This document shows positions 1 through 9,403 of a stretch of DNA of 64,000 nucleotides, piece after piece. Within the stretch, counting starts at the first letter, position 1. Each line of letters begins with the position of its first letter. The DNA is taken from the NCBI GenBank assembly GCA_016124855.1, contig WGMX01000028.1:264440-328439 (forward strand), given 5' to 3'. Source of the stretch: Anaerolineaceae bacterium. GTDB lineage: Bacteria > Chloroflexota > Anaerolineae > Aggregatilineales > Phototrophicaceae. Below the pieces are notes generated by a model, which had not been told where the DNA came from, ran no database searches, and was given only the letters and a program-made list of their open reading frames with translations. The position numbers and the translations under genes are program-made.

Positions 1-42
1 GGTTAGAAAACGGTTTGTATCCCCCGTAACTACTGTAATTAG

Positions 43-72
43 TTAGCTGTCTTTCGTATCTCCCTCTATAAT
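43..72 (+). promoter_or_regulatory. Candidate promoter of the potassium channel gene
   Basis: A perfect TATAAT lies at 67-72, about 50 bases before the channel start codon. The best upstream partner is TTAGCT at 43-48 with an 18-base spacer, a poor -35 match. The -10 is good and the -35 weak, so this is only a candidate. The rest of 1-122 shows no gene. Confidence 0.4.
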
Positions 73-122
73 ATCATTTCACAAATCCACTCAATCACAT
101 CCGGTCATTAAAGAAAGTTCGC

Positions 123-2039
123 ATGAATTCTTTTCTAGAAAACCAGCGTCAGATTCGCATTGCTATCATCGCTGTCGCCATCATCTTTACCATTGGCGTA
201 GCGGGATTCATGATATTCGAGAAGTTTTCGCTTCTGGATTCGATCTGGTTAACGGTTATTACGCTCGCCACGATTGGCTATGGGGACATTGTCGCCCACA
301 GCCCTGCAGGTCGCATCTTTACAATTTTGCTCATCCTCTTCGGACTTGGCGCGGTTGCCTATGGTTTACAAGCGACAGCCGGCTTTTTCTTGAGTCCTGC
401 TGTGCGCGATTTGCGCCAACGCCGCCGCACACAACGTCACATTGATAAACTCAAAAACCACTTCATCATATGCGGTGCTGGGAAATTGGTCGACGAAACG
501 GTTAAGACTCTGCTTGAAAGTGCAAATGCCGATTCTCATGCGCGTCACTATTTCTTGAACTTATTTCATACCCGTGAAAGTTTATTAGACATCGTCGTTA
601 TCGTAACGCCTGATCCGACATTCGCTGTACACCTTCGTGAAAATAATCTGCTCGTGGTGGAAGGCGACCCAACCGATGATGATGTACTCAAGCGCGCCGG
701 CGTAAATCACGCGCAAGCCATGATGGTTATGCTGGACGATGATACGGAAAGTCTGTTAACTGTTTTGACTGCTCGCAATCTTAATCCGGAATTGGATATC
801 ACGGCTGCCGCACTAGATGAACAACTGGCTGCCAAAATGATTCGTGTTGGCGCAAATGGCGTTATTGCCCACTATGACTCGGCAGCCCGTTTTCTCAATA
901 ATGCCACATTACGACCTGCTGTAAGTGAATTTTTCTCTACCATACTGTTCACCCATAACTCCGCTATCACGACTATTCCACTCGATCTCGCTGAAGATTC
1001 TCCTTGGATCGGTCAATACCTCAGCAACCTCGAACTGTATCAGCATTTTGAGGCCGGCGTCATCGGCATCAGGCAAAGCGACGGAAATTATCTATATGCA
1101 CCGGATGAAAAGAGTCTTTTGCATGAAAATGAGGTGTTAATAACGGTCGTTCCCGTTCAAAATGTCGCGCAGTTAAGAGCCGCTTGCCGCGCGCCGGGTG
1201 CACCTCAACCCAGACTGTCTAATTGGCAGCGTTTGCCATTGCAATTAAAGCCTCACCTATTACCTGATCATATTTATAGTCTGGAAGACAGTGAAAAAAT
1301 TGTAACGGAAATGTCTCAACACTTTATCATTTGCGGCACAGGGCGGGTGGCTCGTAATGCCGTCAACCAGCTCGATCCCAGTCGCCCATTTGTCATCATT
1401 AGTGACGATGAACTGTATTCCGACGAACTAATCGAACGTGGCTTCCGTGTAATTCAAGGCCAACCCTCACAAGATTCGATTTTGCGTAAAGCTGGTGTTG
1501 AGCGTGCTTTGGCCATCATGGTCGCCTTAGATGATGATGCCACCAGTGTATTAACAGTCTTGAACTGCCGTGGATTTAGCAAACGCCTGCTCATTACTGC
1601 AACTGCCCAAACCGAAACAATGATTCCAAAGCTGCGTCGTGCTGGTGCAGATCGGGTCATTACCCATTTCCAAGTCGCCGCGCAGTTCACGTTACTGGCA
1701 ACTACGCGCCCGGCTGTCAGCGATTTTCTCCAATACGTGGTCTATAACTATCACGCACAAATCGAAACCACCGAACTTTACATGCAAGATGATTCGCCAT
1801 GGATTGGCTCAACGATTGCTGACCTAGACTTGACTCGATTCAAAGCAGGTGTCATCGGGGTACGAAAAGCAGACGGACATTATCACTATGCACCAACATC
1901 GCAGTTCATTCTCAAACAGAATGATGTGTTAATTGTCGTCACACCGATGATGTACGCCGACGAATTACGGACCCTCGCGCACGGCAGTATCACTCGTCGG
2001 CCAACTTCCTTGCGAACGGGCCACCTAAAAGATCGCTGA
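123..2039 (+). CDS. Potassium channel with two tandem RCK (TrkA-N/TrkA-C) domains
   Basis: A two-transmembrane K+ channel subunit predicted to sit in the cytoplasmic membrane and be gated by cytoplasmic ligands. The first helix covers about residues 11-32. The selectivity filter TIGYGD is at 50-55 and the second helix is at about 64-88. The rest is cytoplasmic: one RCK unit opens with a Rossmann motif (FIICGAGK, about 114-121) and a second with FIICGTGR (about 401-408). Each is followed by a TrkA-C-like region containing DDSPWIG or a close variant. Two RCK domains in one chain is the arrangement of GsuK-type bacterial channels; MthK carries only one. The gene stands alone and runs tail to tail, one base apart, with the yqeC-mocA fusion. 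The ligand (Ca2+, NAD, nucleotide) cannot be read from the sequence. Confidence 0.9.
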   Translation: MNSFLENQRQIRIAIIAVAIIFTIGVAGFMIFEKFSLLDSIWLTVITLATIGYGDIVAHSPAGRIFTILLILFGLGAVAYGLQATAGFFLSPAVRDLRQRRRTQRHIDKLKNHFIICGAGKLVDETVKTLLESANADSHARHYFLNLFHTRESLLDIVVIVTPDPTFAVHLRENNLLVVEGDPTDDDVLKRAGVNHAQAMMVMLDDDTESLLTVLTARNLNPELDITAAALDEQLAAKMIRVGANGVIAHYDSAARFLNNATLRPAVSEFFSTILFTHNSAITTIPLDLAEDSPWIGQYLSNLELYQHFEAGVIGIRQSDGNYLYAPDEKSLLHENEVLITVVPVQNVAQLRAACRAPGAPQPRLSNWQRLPLQLKPHLLPDHIYSLEDSEKIVTEMSQHFIICGTGRVARNAVNQLDPSRPFVIISDDELYSDELIERGFRVIQGQPSQDSILRKAGVERALAIMVALDDDATSVLTVLNCRGFSKRLLITATAQTETMIPKLRRAGADRVITHFQVAAQFTLLATTRPAVSDFLQYVVYNYHAQIETTELYMQDDSPWIGSTIADLDLTRFKAGVIGVRKADGHYHYAPTSQFILKQNDVLIVVTPMMYADELRTLAHGSITRRPTSLRTGHLKDR

Positions 2040-2040
2040 T

Positions 2041-3393
2041 CTAACCATCCAATCCAGCCAATCGGCGTTCTTGTCGGTAATCTTCCGGCGTATCAACATC
2101 GCGCAAGACACTGTCTGTATCGACATTGACATAGGCAATACGGTTTTTGTGACGGTCAATGACCTCACGAGGAGACCCGTCATCTGGTAAATCGAGTATT
2201 TCAGGCCAATAACGTCTATCAATCAAGATCGGGTGACCACGGCGCATTTGATAACTTGGCGCGACGATGTCCCCGGTGCCTTCCGCATAAGACATCATTA
2301 CCTGCGAGATGACTTTGGGTTGAATACGGGGTTGATCGCCCAATACGACTAACGCGGCACTGATATATTCAGGCATTGTCCGCAAACCCGCCTTGAGCGA
2401 TGACAGCATTTCACCGGTCGTATATTTATCGTTATGAATCACATCTGCACCGGCACGAGACGCTACCTGACGCACCTCGCCAGCGCGATGCCCTGTTACA
2501 ACTTTTATGTTCGGGACACGCGCTAATGAAAGCTGCTCAATAATATGCTCGAGTATCGTTCTACGACCACCCCAAGGCAGAAGCACCTTTGGCTGTCCCA
2601 TCCGACGCGACATTCCCGCTGCCAACACGACAGCACCGATATGTTTTTGTACTTCATAAATGGGTTCGCCGCTGCGCACTGAACCCATTGCAACCCCATG
2701 AATACGAGACGACCGCAGTATAAGTTGGGCGATGAGTCGCGCTCGTCCCCGCGCATACCCATGCGGCGGGGTCTGGTTGAGCAGCGAGACAATTCGCGCC
2801 GTAGAAGGTACGCCGCGCAGTCCCAATTCCTCATCACGTAGCACTTGTGCTACCCAAGGTGACCGCACGCGGTTGCCGAGTAAAAATCCATATCGCTCAT
2901 CGATAGCACTTGCGTTATAAACATGTTCTTCATCAAGTGGCTGACCTAACACCGCCAGTGAGGCCATGGGAACAACCAGAGTTGTCTCTGGTGGGATATA
3001 GGGTTCATCCTTCATTGGAGCTTTCAAAGGCAGACCGCCGGCATAATCCGCTTCAATGAGCATTACGTCCGAATCGACGGTGTCGAGCAATCGGGGTATC
3101 CATGATGCGTTCGGCCCATAAACTAGATTATTTTTGATGTCACCATAAAGAAACACAAAACGGTTTTCGCCCAGCGCAAGGGAAAGATGCGCCATACCTG
3201 CATCAAATGTCGTAGCAAAGGGCATCAAACCAAGTTCATCGACCGCAATCTGGGAAGTTGTGGTTGCGACTACCCGCAGTCCTGCTTGCGCTAGTTCATG
3301 ACCCAGCGAAATGAGCGTAGCAGTTTTCCCACCACCGCCTACGAAAGCGACAACATCGCCGGGAACAATTTCAAATGCTTTTTGAAGTTTCAT
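2041..3393 (-). CDS. YqeC-MocA fusion: putative molybdenum hydroxylase maturation protein
   Basis: Two domains that are separate proteins in E. coli. Residues 1-245 look like YqeC: a glycine-rich P-loop (VGGGGKT, 18-24), an ATTTSQI segment, and the conserved EAD...LPLKAP stretch (114-126). YqeC accompanies molybdenum hydroxylases and has been linked to a selenium-dependent form; its reaction is not settled. Residues 250-450 look like MocA, the molybdopterin cytidylyltransferase that makes the MCD cofactor of XDH-type enzymes: LAAGMSRRMG at 257-266, a following lysine at 269, and a VLGDQPRI segment. It is the last gene of the leftward xdh unit, 82 bases after the molybdopterin subunit, as expected for a dedicated cofactor maturase. 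No yqeB or selD is visible, so selenium use is not supported. Confidence 0.85.
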   Translation of the reverse strand: MKLQKAFEIVPGDVVAFVGGGGKTATLISLGHELAQAGLRVVATTTSQIAVDELGLMPFATTFDAGMAHLSLALGENRFVFLYGDIKNNLVYGPNASWIPRLLDTVDSDVMLIEADYAGGLPLKAPMKDEPYIPPETTLVVPMASLAVLGQPLDEEHVYNASAIDERYGFLLGNRVRSPWVAQVLRDEELGLRGVPSTARIVSLLNQTPPHGYARGRARLIAQLILRSSRIHGVAMGSVRSGEPIYEVQKHIGAVVLAAGMSRRMGQPKVLLPWGGRRTILEHIIEQLSLARVPNIKVVTGHRAGEVRQVASRAGADVIHNDKYTTGEMLSSLKAGLRTMPEYISAALVVLGDQPRIQPKVISQVMMSYAEGTGDIVAPSYQMRRGHPILIDRRYWPEILDLPDDGSPREVIDRHKNRIAYVNVDTDSVLRDVDTPEDYRQERRLAGLDG

Positions 3394-3475
3394 TACCCGG
3401 CTCTCATCATGACTGACTCAATTTCAATTACGGTGATTAGAATCCTCGCCAAGAATCATAAAGTAAATACGCTTC

Positions 3476-5710
3476 TTAAAGGATACCTATTCCTTGTTTT
3501 CGCAGCGCTGCAACGACGCGCTCAGGAGTCATGGGTAATACATCAATCCAAACCCCTGTTGCGTCAAAAACTGCGGCAGCAACAGCCGGAGCAAGCGGCA
3601 AAAATGGCATTTCCGCCATTCCACGCGCCCCCCATGGGCCAATTGGATCAGCGTATTCTAACACAACTGACTTGACTTCTTCTGGCACATCCAGCACAGT
3701 GGGAATCAAATAGGTCGAGAGATAGGGATTACGAATTTTACCCTCAACGGAGATTAAATTCTCCATAATGGCGTAACCTTGTGCCTGTACCACGCACCCT
3801 TCAATCTGGGCTTTCACCAATTCGGTGTTGACCGCCTTGCCAACGTCATTAGCCGAAATTACCCGAACGACCCGTATATGTCCGGTTTCAATATCCACTT
3901 CGACTTCCACAGCTTGCGCCACATATCCATAGGCGAAATTCGGTTCACTACGTCCGGTCATAGGATCATAAGGCGTTGTCTTAGGAGGCTGATACTGATA
4001 GGTCGCTATCGCGGGACGTTCTTCACGTCGCCACATTTCCATTGCCAGTTCAGCTGCACCTTTAATCGCATTCCCTGCCATAAAGGTCAAACGTGAAGCA
4101 GAAGCGCTGCCAGAAGTTTGGGCCTCGGCAGTGTCATGCCCCATCAACTTGACGCGCTCTAAGGCCACTCCGGTTGCGGCAGCGGCCATCTGGACAAATA
4201 CGGTATGCGCGCCCTGCCCTACATCCGCGCCGGCTGCTCGCACAATCACCTGTTCAATATCGCCCTTGCCATGCAGTTCAATCGTAGCCCAGCTCTGCTC
4301 AGGGAAGCCAAAACTATAGCCAACGTTTTTAAATCCGCAAGCAAATCCAATGCCATGCCGTAACGCTGGATTAGTCGGCTGCTGCGCCTTTTTATGTGAC
4401 CAACCTCTTGAACTATCCTTCGCCCAATAACTCTCGACTGCACACTTTTCCACTACTTCGGGCATTGAAACGCCTTTGGGAAACGGTGTTCCAACACTGG
4501 CAATGCTGCCTTCACGAATCACATTTCGCATGCGCACTTCTACAGGATCCATACTAAGTGCTTCTGCCAATCGATTCATTTGTCCTTCAGCGGCTAATGC
4601 GCCCTGTGGCCCACCAAACCCTCTGAATGCCCCTGTGGGGATGTTGTTGGTCAAAACACCGTAGGTATCAATATGGATATTTAGGATTTCATACGGCCCG
4701 GTACATGTCAAATTAGCGTTTCCCATAACCTTAGTCGTAGTGTAGTTATAAGGTCCGGCATCGCCGATAACGGTTGCCTCCGCAGCCACGACTTTTCCGT
4801 CTTTGGTTGCACCCCATTTTGCACGAATAGAAACAGGGTGCCGCTTATGGTGATTTTGAATCGATTCTTCACGACTCCAGATTATTTTCACCGGACGGCG
4901 CAGATTTTGTGCAGCTAAAGCCAGCACAATTTGTACTGACATATCCTCCCGACCACCAAACGCCCCACCAATCGCGGGATAAACCACCCGCACTTGTTCT
5001 TGCGGTAAACCCAGCGCGTGATAAATCTGTTCTTGGTCTTCATGAACCCACTGCCCTGCTACCACCACAGTTACTCGACCTTGTTCATCGATGTAACCTA
5101 AACCAGCCTCAGGTTGTAAAAAAGCATGTTCCTGATACCCTGTGCTATATTCACCTTCAACCACGACTTCTGCGGCAGCCCATCCCGCCTCCATGTCGCC
5201 TTTCCGAATCCGATAGTGGCAAAGAACGTTGTTGGGATTCCCCACATGTATAAGAGGAGCACCTTCCTCCATTGCAGCCTCAGGCGAAAACACAGCAGGC
5301 AAATCTTCATATGTAACATTAATAAGCTTTGCCGCTTGTGCGGCGATGGCTTCTGATTCCGCCACTACGGCAGCAACATAATCCATATAACACCGAACAG
5401 TATCCGCACCGGGTACTTGGCTGTTGCTACCGGGTCCGCACATAACTGGTTGATCTTTTGTGACCAAGCCATATTCATTATGAGGCACATCTTTTGCCGT
5501 GAAAATGCGGACTACTCCCGGCAGTGCTTCGGCGTTCTGTGTATCAATTGCGACTACCCGTGCATGAGCGCGATCACTGTAGCGCAGCTTCATCCAAAGC
5601 TGCCCTTCCTTTTCAACATCGCCGGGGTAAGCGGCCTCTCCGGTCACTTTGCTCACGGCATCGAGCCGTTTAATGTTATCGCCGATGGCAACCATGTTCT
5701 CTTGCGACAT
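3476..5710 (-). CDS. Xanthine dehydrogenase family, molybdopterin-binding subunit
   Basis: Catalytic subunit of a molybdenum hydroxylase that inserts oxygen from water into an aromatic heterocycle; the neighbours point to a purine such as hypoxanthine, xanthine or 8-oxopurine. The N-terminus has the family opening (AVSKVTGEAAYPGDV). The cofactor region contains GGAFGGRED, GAFRGFGGPQG and AAGADVGQGAHT. Near the C-terminus GMAE (697-700) supplies the expected catalytic glutamate, E700, followed by the usual P-L-A-P-A-V-A-A-A-V-F-D-A-T-G stretch. At 744 aa it is the size of stand-alone large subunits. The start is supported by GGGGA six bases upstream. FAD and iron-sulfur domains are on a separate chain (7870-9324) in the same unit. 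Exact substrate is not determined; CO dehydrogenase is unlikely from context. Confidence 0.88.
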   Translation of the reverse strand: MSQENMVAIGDNIKRLDAVSKVTGEAAYPGDVEKEGQLWMKLRYSDRAHARVVAIDTQNAEALPGVVRIFTAKDVPHNEYGLVTKDQPVMCGPGSNSQVPGADTVRCYMDYVAAVVAESEAIAAQAAKLINVTYEDLPAVFSPEAAMEEGAPLIHVGNPNNVLCHYRIRKGDMEAGWAAAEVVVEGEYSTGYQEHAFLQPEAGLGYIDEQGRVTVVVAGQWVHEDQEQIYHALGLPQEQVRVVYPAIGGAFGGREDMSVQIVLALAAQNLRRPVKIIWSREESIQNHHKRHPVSIRAKWGATKDGKVVAAEATVIGDAGPYNYTTTKVMGNANLTCTGPYEILNIHIDTYGVLTNNIPTGAFRGFGGPQGALAAEGQMNRLAEALSMDPVEVRMRNVIREGSIASVGTPFPKGVSMPEVVEKCAVESYWAKDSSRGWSHKKAQQPTNPALRHGIGFACGFKNVGYSFGFPEQSWATIELHGKGDIEQVIVRAAGADVGQGAHTVFVQMAAAATGVALERVKLMGHDTAEAQTSGSASASRLTFMAGNAIKGAAELAMEMWRREERPAIATYQYQPPKTTPYDPMTGRSEPNFAYGYVAQAVEVEVDIETGHIRVVRVISANDVGKAVNTELVKAQIEGCVVQAQGYAIMENLISVEGKIRNPYLSTYLIPTVLDVPEEVKSVVLEYADPIGPWGARGMAEMPFLPLAPAVAAAVFDATGVWIDVLPMTPERVVAALRKQGIGIL

Positions 5711-5781
5711 CGCAAATCCCCAATCAGATGCTACCTATAATGAGCGTATAGATCGTCAAAGTAGTGATGTTGATTACTGTT

Positions 5782-7539
5782 TTATACTTCTGGGACAAGA
5801 TTTGCACGTACAGTCGCCTTCTGTTGTAAGCGACGAACTTCTTGACCAAAAATACGACGCAAAATCGCTATTGCAGTGGCGTATGTGGGATCAACACCCG
5901 CATAGCTTAAGTTACTGCTACCCAAGTTCTTCCCCTTGCTCATCGGGGTGTCTGAGGCGTAATGCAAGAAACCGACATCAAATGGCACACCATACAAATT
6001 CACAATTTCATTAAAAGGATGCAATTTGGGACGGAATGCCTCATAAATAGACGACAAAAACGGCCCCGCTTCCATCTCAATATCGGTGTAACCTTCTCGA
6101 TAAAACACTTCCATATAACGGGGATTTTGCAGAAACGTTCCCGGTACGCTGATGCCTTTTTGATTATCCAACACCATGCCGTATGTCAGGTAGGGGGCTA
6201 CATCCATCGCCGAAAAACAGTTCTCAAATAAATAGGTGTTTTGTGAATGTTCATCATGAATGACGCTTGGGATCATGACATCGCCTACGCGTCCATTCAA
6301 AGTCGCAGACTTCCCCATAATATATACACCACGCAAACTGCCCACCCGTTCTGTGACACGATTAAGCAGTTCATAGGCCGCCAATCCTAACGGATAATCG
6401 ATATTTAGAATTAGGGCATCACTGCTGGCAAACCGCGAAACATCCGCTAGATCTTGGATCCGTTTATCCATCCAATCCCGACGCAACCGCTTCAGATCAA
6501 TGACCTGTGCTTCAACATCAAAACCATGTCGGCTCGGTACACGGTAAATACCAATGGTTCGTTCATCTGCAAGCTGCGAATCACGTGCCTTCTGACCGCG
6601 ATCAGCTAAATATTTTTTAAGCACATAATACAGCAGATTATCGAGTCCCTTACGGTCACCGCTGTCTCGAATCGCTTGATATTCGGCAACCAATTCACCT
6701 TTGCTAAATTGCTCGATATACTCAGCTAAATTGTGTTCCTCGCGTTGGGCAAATCCAGTTAATAAATTCGCCAGACAATGAGTATTGCTAGACACAAAAT
6801 AAACAGGACGATTTTCTAAATCAATATCGTCCATTTGGGAATCGACTTCAGACCACCAATAGGCTGTCGCGCGGCGATAATCCGCTAATGATCCAGCCAG
6901 CATTCGCAAACCAATTTGTTTACGCCGTTGTGAAATCTGGTACAGGGTTTCAGTAAATCGGTCGCCCCAGATGACTTCTAAGCGCCGCAGTTCCTCATTA
7001 TTCAAGTAGAGGGTTTCAGCAATTAACGCGTATTCCTCTTCACTAAGTTTTTCCCCGCGCTTTGCCTCTAGCACAGCCTTCGCATCATCCACCTGTAGCA
7101 GCAGGTGCAGCTTGTTCCATTCAATCTGGTAAGCCGTCAATGTCGGCACAAGGTCATCAATATCAGACCGGCTGGCAATGAATACGGCAAGCGAACCTTT
7201 ACTATCGAAATGCATACGCCGCCGTCTACCCGGCGCGCTCACCCGCTGCCATTCTTTGATATCCGTAAAGCCCGCCTCAACAAACGAGCGTTCAATTTGC
7301 CCAATGAGCACTTGCTCGGTATCCAACATACAGTCCGGCAGTCGTAAACTGGCATAGGTCAACGCCGATGTATCTGGTTCGGTACTTCGCGCTAACGGAT
7401 GCAGAGACGACTCCATCGCAAGGTGACTCTCAACCAACGTCTCAATCTGAATCAAATGACTCGACCGCAGCAGCGAATAGTACGTTCGCATATATAGTTG
7501 AATTTCTTCGCTGCCGGTCTTAGGTACAGTGCGATCCAT
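5782..7539 (-). CDS. Uncharacterised 585-aa protein, C-terminal half nucleoside-phosphorylase-like
   Basis: I cannot assign a family with certainty. The first 330 residues are helical and charged with no motif I recognise. The C-terminal part (about 370-570) has features reminiscent of the PNP/nucleosidase fold: an MGKSATLNGRVGDVMIP stretch like the GD-(V/I)-(V/I)-IP phosphate-loop region, and a DIEMEAGPF stretch like the M-E-(M/T)-E ribose-binding motif. It sits inside the molybdenum hydroxylase unit, 5 bases after a small membrane protein and 71 bases before the molybdopterin subunit. A purine nucleoside or nucleotide hydrolase or phosphorylase role (AMP nucleosidase type) would fit, but that is inference from motif resemblance and context. 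No signal peptide or membrane segment is seen. Confidence 0.6.
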   Translation of the reverse strand: MDRTVPKTGSEEIQLYMRTYYSLLRSSHLIQIETLVESHLAMESSLHPLARSTEPDTSALTYASLRLPDCMLDTEQVLIGQIERSFVEAGFTDIKEWQRVSAPGRRRRMHFDSKGSLAVFIASRSDIDDLVPTLTAYQIEWNKLHLLLQVDDAKAVLEAKRGEKLSEEEYALIAETLYLNNEELRRLEVIWGDRFTETLYQISQRRKQIGLRMLAGSLADYRRATAYWWSEVDSQMDDIDLENRPVYFVSSNTHCLANLLTGFAQREEHNLAEYIEQFSKGELVAEYQAIRDSGDRKGLDNLLYYVLKKYLADRGQKARDSQLADERTIGIYRVPSRHGFDVEAQVIDLKRLRRDWMDKRIQDLADVSRFASSDALILNIDYPLGLAAYELLNRVTERVGSLRGVYIMGKSATLNGRVGDVMIPSVIHDEHSQNTYLFENCFSAMDVAPYLTYGMVLDNQKGISVPGTFLQNPRYMEVFYREGYTDIEMEAGPFLSSIYEAFRPKLHPFNEIVNLYGVPFDVGFLHYASDTPMSKGKNLGSSNLSYAGVDPTYATAIAILRRIFGQEVRRLQQKATVRANLVPEV

Positions 7540-7544
7540 TTTCG

Positions 7545-7901
7545 CTACCGTGCCCTATTTTGGCGGTTAATTTCCCGCTGACGAATTTTGCGTGCTGCTT
7601 TTTCGTTTACCATAACTTTCCGGTTCTTAGCCACTTGAATCTCGGTTACACCGCTCTTTTTACGCGGCACGGCAAAAGCCACAATCAGCGAAAAAAACAT
7701 CGCAATCAAGAAGAACAAAATGACCCCAACGATAATGGGAACTTTAGGGTCATTTGGCAGACCTCTTAGAACAGATTTTTTAAGCTCAACAATTAACGGA
7801 TTTGTAAATACGAGGGCCAACGCCGCCGATGACAGCGCCAACAAAAATCCGAGCACAGGCCAAAATGCTTTACCGCGGGGTTGAGGTTTCCGGTTTGTCA
7901 T
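7545..7901 (-). CDS. Small two-helix membrane protein, function unknown
   Basis: 118 aa. A basic N-terminus (TNRKPQPRGK) is followed by a hydrophobic helix at about 13-33, a polar stretch, a second helix at about 53-77 and a strongly basic tail rich in R, K and N. The two ends would face the same side. Its start lies inside the end of the FAD/2Fe-2S gene (32-base overlap) and it stops 5 bases before the 585-aa gene, so it should be co-translated with the xdh unit. The tail could bind nucleic acid, phospholipid or a partner; nothing in the sequence decides. I recognise no family. Confidence 0.65.
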   Translation of the reverse strand: MTNRKPQPRGKAFWPVLGFLLALSSAALALVFTNPLIVELKKSVLRGLPNDPKVPIIVGVILFFLIAMFFSLIVAFAVPRKKSGVTEIQVAKNRKVMVNEKAARKIRQREINRQNRAR

Positions 7902-9324
7902 ATGATTCTCCTTGGGTCAGTTTTTTCTTACTGGCTTCTTCAAACGCCTGCAAAATTTTGTAATAGCCGGTACAACGGCACAAATTCCCGGTGATACTTT
8001 GCTGAATTTGTTCACGTGTCGGTTCAGGGAATTCTTCTAACAGCTTGGCTCCTGCCATCAAAAACCCGGGTGTGCAGTAACCGCACTGAACCGCGCCTTG
8101 TTCGACAAAAGCCTCTTGAATGGGATGCAAATGTCCTTCCTGCTGCAAGCCTTCTACTGTCTCGATTATTGCACCATCTGCGCGCGGAGATGGAACCATA
8201 CAAGCCATCACCGCCGCGCCATCTAAAAATACAGTACATGCACCGCACTCACCTTCTGCGCAGCCTTCTTTAGTTCCTGGCAAACCGGCATCTTCCCGTA
8301 AGAATCGCAGTAGTGTTTTCTCTTGTCCGGTTTGAATCGTATACGGCTGACCGTTGATAGTCGTGGTAATTGCCTGCTGACCATCAATTCGTCGTTGAAC
8401 CGCAATTGAAGTTGGTGACTCATTTGCTCCCCGTAACATCGGCGGACTGTCCGGCCAATTGTCACGCTCCGTTCCAGAGGCTAAAGCTCGCAATGCCCGT
8501 GCCACTAGAACACGAATCATCTCACTCCGATATTCCGCTGTGCTGCGAATGTCGTCAATCGGCGTGGGTGCAGCCGCTGACAACCGTGCCGCGTCTGCAA
8601 TGACATCTACTGTAAGTTTCCGCCCAATTAGTGATTGTTCTGCTACTAGAACACGAATTATCGTCGGCGCGACACATCCTAGTGTAATAGATGCGCGGGT
8701 CACTTTTTCGCCATCGAACTGGAGTAACACTGCCACATTAATGACCGAAATCGCCTGCGCCCGACGCAGACCCAGCTTAATAAAAATGCCGCGTTCATCG
8801 CTCGAGAGTGCCGGAAATGTAATGGCTGTCAACATCTCATCGGGTCGCATCACGTTGCGTCGCAATCCAGTATAAAAGGCATTCAGTGGGACGCTGCGCT
8901 CTCCCTCTAGAGATGTTAATGTAACTTCCGCACCTAAAGCCATCAAAGGGGTTATCGTGTCATTGGCCGCAGATCCAGTAATCACATTTCCGGCTACCGT
9001 CGCACGATTTCGAATTTGCGGCGCACCAACCTCCCAAGAAGCCTGCGCCAGAGGAAATCCACGCTCAACCACCAGCCGACTATCAACAACTTGATTATGG
9101 GTAACTAATGCACCCAACCGGATGTGGTCGCCGTGCAAAGTAATTGCATCTAAACCAGCAACCCGACTAATGTCAATCAGCGCGTCTATTCCCTGTCGCT
9201 GTTGCCGCTCAAGTTCGATTAAGATATCGGTTCCGCCAGCAATTATCCGTGCCTTCTCGCGATACTGGGAAAGCAGTTCCAGAGCTTCTGCTACTGAACT
9301 GACGTTAAAATATTGACTCCACAT
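7870..9324 (-). CDS. Fused FAD-binding and [2Fe-2S] subunit of xanthine dehydrogenase family enzyme
   Basis: Electron-transfer half of the molybdenum hydroxylase. Residues 1-290 form the FAD domain (CoxM/XdhB type): IIAGGTDILIELER near the N-terminus, then RNRATVAGNVITGSAANDT, and a CO-dehydrogenase-flavoprotein C-terminal part. From about 320 the chain becomes a CoxS/XdhC-type iron-sulfur protein: a plant-ferredoxin cluster site (C-AEGE-C-GA-C, then a later C) and the second four-cysteine cluster site, CGYC ... CRC. Electrons would pass molybdenum, two clusters, FAD, then NAD or another acceptor. The order FAD then Fe-S differs from eukaryotic XDH (Fe-S then FAD then Mo) and from the usual separate bacterial subunits. 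It ends inside the next gene (32-base overlap). Confidence 0.9.
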   Translation of the reverse strand: MWSQYFNVSSVAEALELLSQYREKARIIAGGTDILIELERQQRQGIDALIDISRVAGLDAITLHGDHIRLGALVTHNQVVDSRLVVERGFPLAQASWEVGAPQIRNRATVAGNVITGSAANDTITPLMALGAEVTLTSLEGERSVPLNAFYTGLRRNVMRPDEMLTAITFPALSSDERGIFIKLGLRRAQAISVINVAVLLQFDGEKVTRASITLGCVAPTIIRVLVAEQSLIGRKLTVDVIADAARLSAAAPTPIDDIRSTAEYRSEMIRVLVARALRALASGTERDNWPDSPPMLRGANESPTSIAVQRRIDGQQAITTTINGQPYTIQTGQEKTLLRFLREDAGLPGTKEGCAEGECGACTVFLDGAAVMACMVPSPRADGAIIETVEGLQQEGHLHPIQEAFVEQGAVQCGYCTPGFLMAGAKLLEEFPEPTREQIQQSITGNLCRCTGYYKILQAFEEASKKKLTQGESYDKPETSTPR

Positions 9325-9403
9325 AGCAACCGCTAACCCGCCCTTCCACCATGTTTAAACCACTATAGCACAGGTTATCGATGCGCTGCGAACGAGAGAC
9401 CGT

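Noticed and set aside
3298..3675. 125-codon plus-strand frame across the yqeC-mocA/xdh joint
   Set aside because: Runs antisense into two well-supported genes; no motif.
2041..5710. Selenium-dependent molybdenum hydroxylase
   Set aside because: YqeC is associated with such enzymes, but yqeB and selD are not visible and nothing in the XDH sequence itself shows selenium use.
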